This document shows positions 1 through 6,527 of a DNA stretch of 17,821 bases, piece by piece. Positions within the stretch are counted from its first letter, which is position 1; each line of letters opens with the position of its first letter. The notes under the pieces are model-generated. The model was not told the origin of the DNA. It worked only from the letters and a program-made list of their open reading frames with translations, and made no database searches. The position numbers were made by a program, and so were the translations under genes. Source of the stretch: JAVBNJ01 sp031551625 (GTDB taxonomy: Bacteria > Bacteroidota > Bacteroidia > Bacteroidales > UBA932); NCBI GenBank assembly GCA_031551625.1, contig JAVBNJ010000106.1:1-17821 (forward strand), read 5' to 3'.

Positions 1-115
1 ATTGATATCGATCTATCTATCCGGGGCTGAGTTTTTATAAGGACCGGCAAATACATTGTGGTCTTAAAAATAATTTGAAAAAATTTCTTATCTTTTTTGT
101 TTATTTTTTTTATAT
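1..115. other. Left-edge intergenic stretch, no gene assigned
   Basis: No gene can be assigned here. One plus-strand frame open from the edge stops at 28–30 (IDIDLSIRG then TGA) and could be the tail of an upstream gene, but nine residues are not enough to say. The second half is strongly A/T-rich, as expected of a leader or promoter region. A short CCGG...CCGG pairing (around 21–49) is too weak to call a terminator. Confidence 0.4.
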
Positions 116-118
116 TTG
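111..118 (+). promoter_or_regulatory. Possible -7 box ahead of the DUF4492–cydAB operon
   Basis: TATATTTG matches the Bacteroidetes -7 consensus TAnnTTTG at every fixed position. No TTG is seen at the usual 17–23 bp upstream. The final TTG of the box is also the best start codon of the DUF4492 gene, so box and start cannot both be right unless transcription begins elsewhere. In a tract this A/T-rich the match could be chance. Confidence 0.3.
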
Positions 119-325
119 AAAACGACTCTTTTCCACCGGGTCTTTCGGTTCTACTACGATGGCTTCCGCAGCATGACGGTCGGACGTACGCTTTGGTTGA
201 TAATTCTTGTGAAATTATTTATAATGTTTGTCGTACTCAAAGTGTTTTTCTTTCCTAACGCATTGGCGAAGTACGATACGGAAGAAGCGAAAAGCAAGGC
301 GGTGATTGAAAATTTAATTAGGTGA
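116..325 (+). CDS. DUF4492 family small membrane protein next to cytochrome bd oxidase
   Basis: A 69-residue protein with one clear membrane segment (about residues 25–46, TLWLIILVKLF onward) after a basic/aromatic N-terminus that holds the family-like FYYDGFRSMTVGRTLW stretch (residues 12–27). The tail after P47 is hydrophilic. From memory, DUF4492 proteins in Bacteroidetes and some epsilonproteobacteria are usually encoded directly before cydA, as here (76 bp to the cydA ATG). Their biochemical role is not established to my knowledge. By analogy with CydX/CydS/CydH, I infer a possible small structural or assembly subunit of the bd oxidase. The start is a TTG at 116: the only in-frame ATG (173, M20) would remove half of the conserved part. 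The start is less certain than the family. Confidence 0.85.
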   Translation: MKTTLFHRVFRFYYDGFRSMTVGRTLWLIILVKLFIMFVVLKVFFFPNALAKYDTEEAKSKAVIENLIR

Positions 326-396
326 AAGGGTGAAGAAGTAAAAGGGTGAAATAATTGACCCTTACACTTTTTGATCCTTGTACCCTTTAACATTTT
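322..396. repeat. Low-complexity AAAGGGTGAA repeats and inverted copy before cydA
   Basis: The 10-mer AAAGGGTGAA occurs exactly at 325–334 and 341–350. Inverted copies of its core follow: ACCCTT at 358–363 and ACCCTTT at 382–388. The segments 342–350 and 355–363 can form a stem of eight pairs and one mismatch around an ATAA loop. The motif CTTGTACC (378–385) recurs before cydB. The element fills the gap from the DUF4492 stop to just before the cydA ATG. Confidence 0.6.
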
Positions 397-401
397 GTTT
401 T

Positions 402-1958
402 ATGGATGATGTAGTATTTTTATCGCGGTTACAGTTTGCCCTTACTGCCGGTTACCACTGGATTTTTGTGCCGTTGACACTCGGACTGGGTATCATTCAG
501 GCAGTGATGGAAACTATTTATGTGCGTACGGGCAACGAGAAATGGAAACGCATGGCGAAATTCTGGATGACTGTTTTCGGCATCAACTTTGCCATGGGCG
601 TGGCTACCGGACTGATTCTCGAATTCCAGTTCGGTACCAACTGGAGCAATTACTCATGGTTTGTCGGCGACATTTTCGGTGCGCCGCTGGCCATCGAAGG
701 TATCCTGGCTTTCTTTATGGAAGCCACTTTCGTAGCGGTTATGTTTTTCGGGTGGAACCGTGTGAGCAAAGGTTTTCACCTTACGGCTACGTGGCTCACG
801 GCTATCGGTGCAAGTATCTCGGCGTTGTGGATTCTGGTGGCCAATGCATGGATGCAATATCCGGTGGGCATGACCTTCAACCCCGACACGGCGCGCAACG
901 AGATGGTCGATTTTTGGGCTGTGCTCTTCTCGCCTGTGGCCATCAATAAATTTTTTCACGCTGTTACTTCAGGCTTTGTGCTGGCTGCAGTATTTGTAAT
1001 TGGTGTAAGTGCATGGTTCCTGTTGAAGAAGCGCGATACGGAAATGGCATTGAGCAGTATTAAAATTGCTGCGATATTCGGTTTGTTCAGTGCGGTGGCA
1101 TTGGCTTTTACGGGCGATAAGTCGGGCTACCACGTGGCGCAAAAACAACCTATGAAATTGGCGGCAATAGAAGCCTTGTACGACGGGCGCACCGCCGCAC
1201 CGCTGTCGGCCATAGGGCTATTGAATACCAGTAAAGAATGCAACGATAATTCGGATACCTACTTGGTTAATATTCCAATCCCGTATGCCTTGTCGTATTT
1301 GGCAAACAGGGATTTTAATTCGTATGTTCCCGGTATCAACGATTTGCTGAACGGTGGCTATATTTGCCGGAATGAAGAAGATGCAGAAGTAACAGCGCTA
1401 TCCGTAAGTGAAAAGATGGCGCGCGGCAAGCTGGCTATTGCAGCCCTTTCCGACTATCAGGCCGCAAAGGATGCGGGTAATGATACGTTGACGCAAGCCG
1501 CGCGTCAACGCCTCGATGAAAATTTTGCGTACTTCGGTTATGGCTACTTCAAAGCGCCGGAAGACGCAGTGCCCAATGTTTCGCTGCTATATTACAGTTT
1601 CCACTTCATGGTTATCTTGGGTGTCTATTTTATTTTGTTCTTCGCGCTTGCATGGTGGTGGCATTACCGGAAAACATTAGCACGTCGCCGTTGGTTCTTA
1701 TACCTTGCGCTGTGGAGCATTCCGCTACCCTATTTAGCAGGGCAGCTCGGCTGGATTGTGTCGGAGGTAGGCCGCCAGCCATGGGCTATTCAAGACCTAC
1801 TACCAGTGTCGGCTGCTATTTCGCATGTCGAAGCGGGAACGGTGCTCACTACGCTGATTTTGTTTGCTGTGCTGTTCACTGTGTTGCTAATTGCCGAAAT
1901 CAAGATTATGACAAAAGAAATCAAAAAAGGGTTTGAGGACGAAAAGGTAAAAGGTTGA
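402..1958 (+). CDS. cydA: Cytochrome bd ubiquinol/menaquinol oxidase subunit I
   Basis: CydA is the haem-bearing, quinol-oxidising subunit of cytochrome bd, an inner-membrane oxidase that reduces O2 to water and adds to the proton gradient without pumping. From the ATG at 402 the protein has 518 residues, close to the E. coli length. Key residues fall at family positions: H19 (haem b595 ligand), E99 and E107 (haem d/proton path), H186 and M403 (haem b558 ligands), the Q-loop GDKSGYHVAQKQPMK (238–252) with K252 and E257, and GRQPW (457–461). The 151-residue spacing from K252 to M403 fits a long Q-loop. A TTG at 378 opens the same frame eight codons earlier, but it lies within an intergenic repeat and would move H19 off position, so ATG 402 is preferred. 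cydB follows after 83 bp. CydDC is not in the window. Confidence 0.97.
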   Translation: MDDVVFLSRLQFALTAGYHWIFVPLTLGLGIIQAVMETIYVRTGNEKWKRMAKFWMTVFGINFAMGVATGLILEFQFGTNWSNYSWFVGDIFGAPLAIEGILAFFMEATFVAVMFFGWNRVSKGFHLTATWLTAIGASISALWILVANAWMQYPVGMTFNPDTARNEMVDFWAVLFSPVAINKFFHAVTSGFVLAAVFVIGVSAWFLLKKRDTEMALSSIKIAAIFGLFSAVALAFTGDKSGYHVAQKQPMKLAAIEALYDGRTAAPLSAIGLLNTSKECNDNSDTYLVNIPIPYALSYLANRDFNSYVPGINDLLNGGYICRNEEDAEVTALSVSEKMARGKLAIAALSDYQAAKDAGNDTLTQAARQRLDENFAYFGYGYFKAPEDAVPNVSLLYYSFHFMVILGVYFILFFALAWWWHYRKTLARRRWFLYLALWSIPLPYLAGQLGWIVSEVGRQPWAIQDLLPVSAAISHVEAGTVLTTLILFAVLFTVLLIAEIKIMTKEIKKGFEDEKVKG

Positions 1959-2011
1959 AATGTTTTGAGGCGTAAGCATCTTAACACTTGTACCTTTGTT
2001 CCCTGTTAACA
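1943..2011. repeat. Repeat-like segment between cydA and cydB, related to the one before cydA
   Basis: The end of cydA and the 83-bp gap hold AAAAGGTAAAAGG (1942–1954) and, downstream, CTTGTACCTTTG (1987–1998) with CCTGTTAACA (2002–2011). The CTTGTACC core and the following T-rich/TTAACA pattern match the segment 378–395 before cydA. GTACCTTT is partly inverted relative to AAAAGGTA. It looks like a degenerate second copy of the same element. Weaker than the first copy. Confidence 0.45.
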
Positions 2012-2041
2012 TAGAATCACAAAAATTTAAAATTAGTAATT

Positions 2042-3187
2042 ATGTTTTTTTTACAACAATATTGGTGGGCAGTAGTGTCGCTGTTAGGCGCACTGTTGGT
2101 GCTTATGCTGTTTGTGCAGGGTGGGCAAATGTTTTTATTTCGCTTGCCGAAAAACGACAGCGAGCGTTCATTGATTGTGAACGCGCTGGGACATAAATGG
2201 GAATTGACATTTACCACACTCGTAACCTTTGGCGGAGCAGCCTTTGCTTCGTTTCCGCTATTTTATTCCACAAGTTTCGGTGGCGCCTATTGGTTGTGGA
2301 TGGCAATTTTGTTTTTCTTTGTCATACAAGCCGTGTCGTACGAATTCCGCACCAAAGCGGGTAACTGGCTCGGGCAGCAAACCTACGAATGGTGGCTGTT
2401 CCTGAACGGTCTTTGTGGTACATTTTTATTAGGTGTGGCCGTGGCTATGTTCTTTTCCGGCGCACCGTTTACAATGGACAAAGGGAATATTACACAACTT
2501 GCGCAACCTGTTATTTCGCAATGGGCATCGGCGTGGCATGGGTTGGAGTTATTAGTGCAGCCGTTCAATATCTTGCTTGGCTTAGTGCTGGTGTTTGCCG
2601 CACGAACGTTGGGTTTACTGTTCCTTGCCACACGCATCGACGATGTGCCGATGGTGGCGCATATGCAAAAATCGGTACGCATCAATGCGCCGGTTTTTGT
2701 GTTGCTGTTTGTGGTATTTGTGGGGTGGCTGCTGCTGCGCACAGGCTATGCGGTGAATCCGGTAAGTGGTGTTATTAGTGTCGAACCATACAAATACCTG
2801 CACAATTTCCTGGCTGTGCCGTGGATAAGCGTATTGTTGCTGGTTGGCGTAGTACTTGTACTGACAGGACTTTTTAAGGCATGCGTACACGCAAAACTAA
2901 CCAAAGCCACATTCTGGATTACTGGTACGGGTGTGGTGCTTGCCGTGTGGAGCGTGTTGTTGTGTGCGGCGTTCAACAATACGGCTTATCTTGTTTCAAC
3001 TGTCGATCCGCAATATTCGCTCACGCTTTACAATAGCTCGTCAAGCGCATTTACATTGAAAGTGATGGCGTATGTCTCCATTTTGGTTCCCTTTGTATTG
3101 CTCTACATTGCTTATGTGTGGCGGGCTATGGGACGTACGAAACTAAACAGTGATAATTTGACGGAAAAAGAAGAGATAACCTATTAG
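2042..3187 (+). CDS. cydB: Cytochrome bd oxidase subunit II
   Basis: CydB is the haem-free partner of CydA. The 381-residue protein has eight to nine hydrophobic segments and the family stretch WELTFTTLVTFGGAAFASFP (53–72), followed by FYSTSFGGAYW and SYEFR. Length matches the family (E. coli 379). The start is the ATG at 2042, giving the expected short periplasmic start before TM1. In TM1 the E. coli acidic motif DGFDMG is replaced by QGGQMF (Q26, Q29), and E. coli D58, in WDGN, corresponds to E54. I recall the same QGGQ pattern from other Bacteroidetes CydB proteins, so it is probably a clade trait and not damage. The gene ends 70 bp from the convergent plug gene; no clear terminator lies between them. 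Confidence 0.95.
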   Translation: MFFLQQYWWAVVSLLGALLVLMLFVQGGQMFLFRLPKNDSERSLIVNALGHKWELTFTTLVTFGGAAFASFPLFYSTSFGGAYWLWMAILFFFVIQAVSYEFRTKAGNWLGQQTYEWWLFLNGLCGTFLLGVAVAMFFSGAPFTMDKGNITQLAQPVISQWASAWHGLELLVQPFNILLGLVLVFAARTLGLLFLATRIDDVPMVAHMQKSVRINAPVFVLLFVVFVGWLLLRTGYAVNPVSGVISVEPYKYLHNFLAVPWISVLLLVGVVLVLTGLFKACVHAKLTKATFWITGTGVVLAVWSVLLCAAFNNTAYLVSTVDPQYSLTLYNSSSSAFTLKVMAYVSILVPFVLLYIAYVWRAMGRTKLNSDNLTEKEEITY

Positions 3188-3257
3188 CCCACTGCCCTGC
3201 GATAAATGATCTTTTGCTATTGCGGAGATTTGATGAAAAGTCGAATCAGTTTCGGCA

Positions 3258-4526
3258 TTACTTTCCGCTACTAATGCTAAACAGCCCCACCAGCCGGTCG
3301 TAGCGGTCGGTGGCCGAGCGGAAGTATACATACACGGCGTAAGCGTTTTCAGTTTCTGCAAAACAGCCTTCAATGGCATTCCAGTCGATGTGTCCTTTTT
3401 TATCGACCAGTACATAACGGTAGTTGTAGAGCCCTTGCTTGGTAAGCGTGTTCAGCTCGTAGGCCTGCTGTTCTTCGTTGTATTGCATGTGGAATGCCGG
3501 ATGCAACGTAAAGTTCGTCAGTTCGCCGAACACGTACACATCACCTTCGAACGGTTCGTTGGCGCGTAATGTAAAGATAGTGGTTACATATTCCGCTTCG
3601 GTGTTGCGGTTACCGGTGCGGTAGGCATCGACATAATAGCGGCCATTCATGTCGCGTACAAAAAAGTAGCGGCTCTCACGCGCGTCGTCAGCCTGCAACA
3701 TGGCATACACAAAGCCTTGACTATCGCGGTACATGCGTTGTACGTTCTGCCCGCTGAAATCGAGGTTGCGCGTATCGTAAAAACGAAACTCGTTGCCGCC
3801 CGGGTACCAGTTGCGGTCGGACAACGTGTAGTCGGTGCGCCCTGTTTCCACAAATGTTGGCGTCGGTTGGGCAGTGTCCGGCAAGCGATAGCCGTTCTGT
3901 TCCACACGCACCTTCAGTTCGCGGAAAGCGTTGCGTACTTCCAGCGTGGGGTGGTTTACTGCCAGTTCTATTTGTTGCAGGCAATTCTCGCCTGTTACGG
4001 CAGGGCCGCGCAAGTGTAATGCTGCCGTTGTCCGCGACTCAATCACCGAAAACCCGCGCACAAATGCAGGTTTCGCCGCATCGCTCTCATACACCTTTAA
4101 TAAATAATTGCCCGATGCTTTCAACCGTACGTTCTCATTCGGGATTTGCAACTCGTAGTGCGTGTAATCAATCCGCGAACGGTATGAGTGTGTATACTCA
4201 TTCAGGTAGTTCTCGGGGAAACCGTTCATATATTCCGTGGGGAACAGATTGTCGGGCTCCCAGTCCGCGGTGCAGTGTACCAATGTATAGCGCAAGGTCG
4301 AACGCTCGCTATTCAAGTCGTCGAAACGCAGCGTCAGAAACTCGTCTAAACCTGCGGTAATCACCGGCAATGCTTGTTCGTTGTCACCTTTGAATAGTTG
4401 GATGCTGTGTATTTGCGGGTCGTAGCAAACATCTTTCCAGCCCGCCAGTTTATTGGCCGCATTTTCATTTTGTGCATACACAGATACACATAATAAAGTG
4501 AAACAGATGCAAAAAAGGCGATGCAT
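3258..4526 (-). CDS. Type IX secretion system plug protein (formerly DUF5103)
   Basis: A 422-residue exported protein with a signal peptide (residues 1–18, MHRLFCICFTLLCVSVYA, likely cut before Q19). Stretches that I recognise as typical of this family are GNEFRFYDTRNL (244–255), DVYVFGELTNF (329–339), WNAIEG then ETEN (382–396), and the Tyr-rich YVYFR...YDRLVGL C-terminus. In Flavobacterium johnsoniae the Plug protein blocks the periplasmic end of the SprA outer-membrane channel when no cargo passes. A similar role is inferred here from family only. It is encoded alone on the minus strand between cydB and prs, with no other secretion gene in view, which is common for this scattered system. 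Start at the first ATG (minus strand, 4526), which gives the signal peptide directly. Confidence 0.85.
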   Translation of the reverse strand: MHRLFCICFTLLCVSVYAQNENAANKLAGWKDVCYDPQIHSIQLFKGDNEQALPVITAGLDEFLTLRFDDLNSERSTLRYTLVHCTADWEPDNLFPTEYMNGFPENYLNEYTHSYRSRIDYTHYELQIPNENVRLKASGNYLLKVYESDAAKPAFVRGFSVIESRTTAALHLRGPAVTGENCLQQIELAVNHPTLEVRNAFRELKVRVEQNGYRLPDTAQPTPTFVETGRTDYTLSDRNWYPGGNEFRFYDTRNLDFSGQNVQRMYRDSQGFVYAMLQADDARESRYFFVRDMNGRYYVDAYRTGNRNTEAEYVTTIFTLRANEPFEGDVYVFGELTNFTLHPAFHMQYNEEQQAYELNTLTKQGLYNYRYVLVDKKGHIDWNAIEGCFAETENAYAVYVYFRSATDRYDRLVGLFSISSGK

Positions 4527-4543
4527 AGACTACGATATTTTTA

Positions 4544-4551
4544 CAAAACTA
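4544..4551 (-). promoter_or_regulatory. Possible -7 box for the plug gene
   Basis: On the minus strand the sequence reads TAGTTTTG, a full match to TAnnTTTG, 17 bases before the plug ATG. No convincing TTG lies 17–23 bp upstream, and the implied leader would be only about ten bases. Plausible but weak. Confidence 0.35.
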
Positions 4552-4594
4552 CTAAAAAAAATGAAGTTGTTATAAAAATGTTAAAAACCTTTTT

Positions 4595-4624
4595 TTTGTA
4601 CCTCGCTTTTAAATTGTAATTTTA
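4595..4624 (+). promoter_or_regulatory. Likely Bacteroidetes-type promoter for prs–nadE
   Basis: TTTG at 4595–4598, an 18-bp spacer, then TAATTTTA at 4617–4624, seven of the eight positions of TAnnTTTG-type boxes counting the two free ones. The spacing agrees with the -33/-7 arrangement used by the main Bacteroidetes sigma factor. It leaves a leader of roughly 30 bases before the prs ATG at 4663. The rest of the 136-bp divergent gap is A/T-rich without other signals. Confidence 0.5.
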
Positions 4625-4662
4625 CGAAAATTTTAGACGAAAATAAATTACCTAAACATATC

Positions 4663-5613
4663 ATGCATTCTTCACATCAAATTAAAATTTTCTCGGGACG
4701 CAACTCGCGCTATCTGGCCGAACGCATAGCCAAGCACATGGGCCTGGAGTTGGGACAGACGGTTGTAACCGAATTCAGCGACGGTGAATTTCAACCTGCA
4801 TTCAACGAAAGCGTGCGCGGTTGCACGGTTTTCATTGTGCAATCGACTTTTCCGCCGGTCGATAATTTATTTGAATTGTTGCTGATGATTGATGCTGCGC
4901 GTCGTGCATCAGCCTATCAGGTGATAGCCGTGATGCCCTACTTTGGTTGGGCCCGGCAAGATCGCAAAGACCGCCCGCGCGTGTCGATTGGCGCCAAGCT
5001 GGTGGCCAACCTTATGCATGCCGCCGGTTGCGACCGCGTGATGACTACTGACCTGCACGCCGATCAAATTCAAGGCTTTTTTGACTTTCCCGTGGACCAT
5101 GTATATGCAAGCTCTGTTTTTTTACCCTACCTCAAAAGTTTGAATCTGGAAAATCTTTCGGTGGCTGCTCCCGACATGGGTGGTGCCAAGCGGGTGAATG
5201 CCTATTCGCGTATTTTGCAATGCCCCATGATTATTTGCCACAAATCGCGCGAAAAAGCGAATGTGGTGGGGGCGATGACAGCCATTGGCGATGTAGAAGG
5301 CCGCAACGTGCTTATCCTCGACGATATGATTGACACCGCCGGCACAATGGCTAAAGCCGCTGATATGCTGATGGAAAAAGGAGCGTTGAGCGTGCGCGCC
5401 ATGGCTACGCATCCCGTGCTTTCGGGGCCTGCCTACGAACGTATTGCCAACTCTGCGTTGAAAGAAGTAATCGTGAGTGACACCATTCCTTTAACCAATG
5501 ATCCGAATGTCGATAAATCTAAAATAAAAGTGCTGTCGGTAGCCGAACTGATGGCCGATGTGATAGAAAAAGTATACAACTACAAATCAATCAGCGATAA
5601 TTTTGTAATGTAA
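4663..5613 (+). CDS. prs: Ribose-phosphate pyrophosphokinase (PRPP synthetase)
   Basis: Makes PRPP from ribose 5-phosphate and ATP in the cytosol, feeding purine, pyrimidine, histidine, tryptophan and NAD synthesis. The 316-residue length is standard for class I enzymes. Visible motifs: FSDGE (38–42), PYFGWARQDRK (92–102), the ATP/metal-site histidine in TDLHADQIQGFF (129–140, H132), catalytic K194 in CHKSREKAN, and the PRPP-binding loop DDMIDTAGT (220–228). The stop codon overlaps the nadE start by one base (TAATG), which points to translational coupling. PRPP is also consumed by the phosphoribosyltransferase steps of NAD synthesis, so pairing with nadE makes metabolic sense. Confidence 0.97.
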   Translation: MHSSHQIKIFSGRNSRYLAERIAKHMGLELGQTVVTEFSDGEFQPAFNESVRGCTVFIVQSTFPPVDNLFELLLMIDAARRASAYQVIAVMPYFGWARQDRKDRPRVSIGAKLVANLMHAAGCDRVMTTDLHADQIQGFFDFPVDHVYASSVFLPYLKSLNLENLSVAAPDMGGAKRVNAYSRILQCPMIICHKSREKANVVGAMTAIGDVEGRNVLILDDMIDTAGTMAKAADMLMEKGALSVRAMATHPVLSGPAYERIANSALKEVIVSDTIPLTNDPNVDKSKIKVLSVAELMADVIEKVYNYKSISDNFVM

Positions 5614-6440
5614 TGTTGACACCGGAAGTCATACATGGACGATTGCTTAAAGGCTTGTGGAGTTTCTTCTCGAAGAGCGGGCGGAACACTGCGGTGATAG
5701 GTCTTTCGGGAGGGTTGGACTCGGCTGTGGTGGCTGCGCTGGCCGTTGAAGCGCTGGGTAAAGAGAACGTAATTGGCGTGATGATGCCTTCGCAACACTC
5801 TACGCTGCACTCTGTGTCTGATGCCGTGCAACTGGCCGAAAATCTCGGAATTCGTTATCACGTGGTGCCTATTGAAAGTATATACCATTCGTTTATCAGA
5901 GGATTGGTACCGGTTTTCGGGCATCGCAAAACGACAGACACCACCGAAGAAAATTTACAGGCACGTATTCGCGGAACGCTGCTCATGGCTGTGAGTAACA
6001 AATTCGGCAATATGGTGCTTAACACTTCTAATAAAAGTGAACTCTCGATGGGTTACGGCACACTGTATGGCGACCTTGTGGGTGCCCTGATGGTGATTGG
6101 CGATATTTACAAAACGCAAGTGTATGAATTGGCACGCTACATCAACCGTCAGCGCGAAATTATTCCGCTCAACACCATAACTAAGGAACCGTCGGCGGAG
6201 TTGCGTCCCGGACAAAAGGATAGCGATTCGTTGCCGCCCTATGATGTACTCGACTCTGTGCTGCACGGTCTTACCGAAGAAGGTCTTGCGCCCGATGTGC
6301 TTATCGGCAAAGGCTTCGATGCCGCGTTAGTCAATCGTATCGAACACCAAAAATCATGTATTGCCTTCAAGGCCCTCCAGATTCCGCCTATGATAAAGGT
6401 TGGCGAGCATCCGTTGTTGCCGGAGTGGAAATTAGTATAA
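5613..6440 (+). CDS. nadE: NAD(+) synthetase, stand-alone synthetase domain
   Basis: Converts deamido-NAD to NAD with ATP and an amino donor, the last step of NAD synthesis. The 275-residue protein is only the adenine nucleotide alpha-hydrolase-type domain: P-loop SGGLDS (32–37), ENLQARIRG (113–121), NTSNKSE (137–143), GYGTLYGD (147–154). These patterns resemble the C-terminal domain of the large glutamine-dependent enzymes more than E. coli-type ammonia-dependent NadE, yet no N-terminal nitrilase-like glutaminase domain is present, and prs ends immediately upstream, so there is no room for one. It must use free ammonia or a glutaminase encoded elsewhere. The start ATG at 5613 overlaps the prs stop. 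Confidence 0.93.
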   Translation: MLTPEVIHGRLLKGLWSFFSKSGRNTAVIGLSGGLDSAVVAALAVEALGKENVIGVMMPSQHSTLHSVSDAVQLAENLGIRYHVVPIESIYHSFIRGLVPVFGHRKTTDTTEENLQARIRGTLLMAVSNKFGNMVLNTSNKSELSMGYGTLYGDLVGALMVIGDIYKTQVYELARYINRQREIIPLNTITKEPSAELRPGQKDSDSLPPYDVLDSVLHGLTEEGLAPDVLIGKGFDAALVNRIEHQKSCIAFKALQIPPMIKVGEHPLLPEWKLV

Positions 6441-6498
6441 GGCAGGCTGCAATAATAGGTGAGACTTCATTGCGTGCGATAAATCCAAGTATTTTCGC

Positions 6499-6506
6499 TA
6501 TCTTTG
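6499..6506 (+). promoter_or_regulatory. -7 promoter box for the pseudouridine synthase–era unit
   Basis: TATCTTTG is a full match to TAnnTTTG, 21 bases before the ATG at 6528. A TTG at 6470–6472 is somewhat too far upstream (26 bp), so the -33 element is unclear. The box sits in the 87-bp gap after nadE, where a new transcription unit is expected. Confidence 0.55.
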
Positions 6507-6527
6507 TGCCCAAATTATAAAAAGTAC

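Noticed and set aside
378..401. TTG start eight codons upstream of the cydA ATG
   Set aside because: It lies in the intergenic repeat (CTTGTACCC) and would shift H19, H186 and E99 off their conserved numbering. ATG 402 gives an exact fit.
3188..3257. Terminator between cydB and the plug gene
   Set aside because: Looked for a stem followed by a T run on either strand; none is convincing.
3854..4360. 168-residue plus-strand open frame opposite the plug gene
   Set aside because: Shadow of the plug gene. Pro/Ser/Arg-rich, no domain, no promoter or ribosome site.
4527..4594. Riboswitch or attenuator before prs
   Set aside because: A/T-rich without conserved stems, and the distance from the likely promoter to the ATG is only about 40 bases.
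6441..6498. Terminator or small gene after nadE
   Set aside because: No stem with a T tract and no ORF with a plausible start; only the promoter box at its end is supported.
6504..6527. TTG start for the pseudouridine synthase
   Set aside because: The TTG is the end of the TATCTTTG promoter box, so it should not be in the transcript. ATG 6528 is available.
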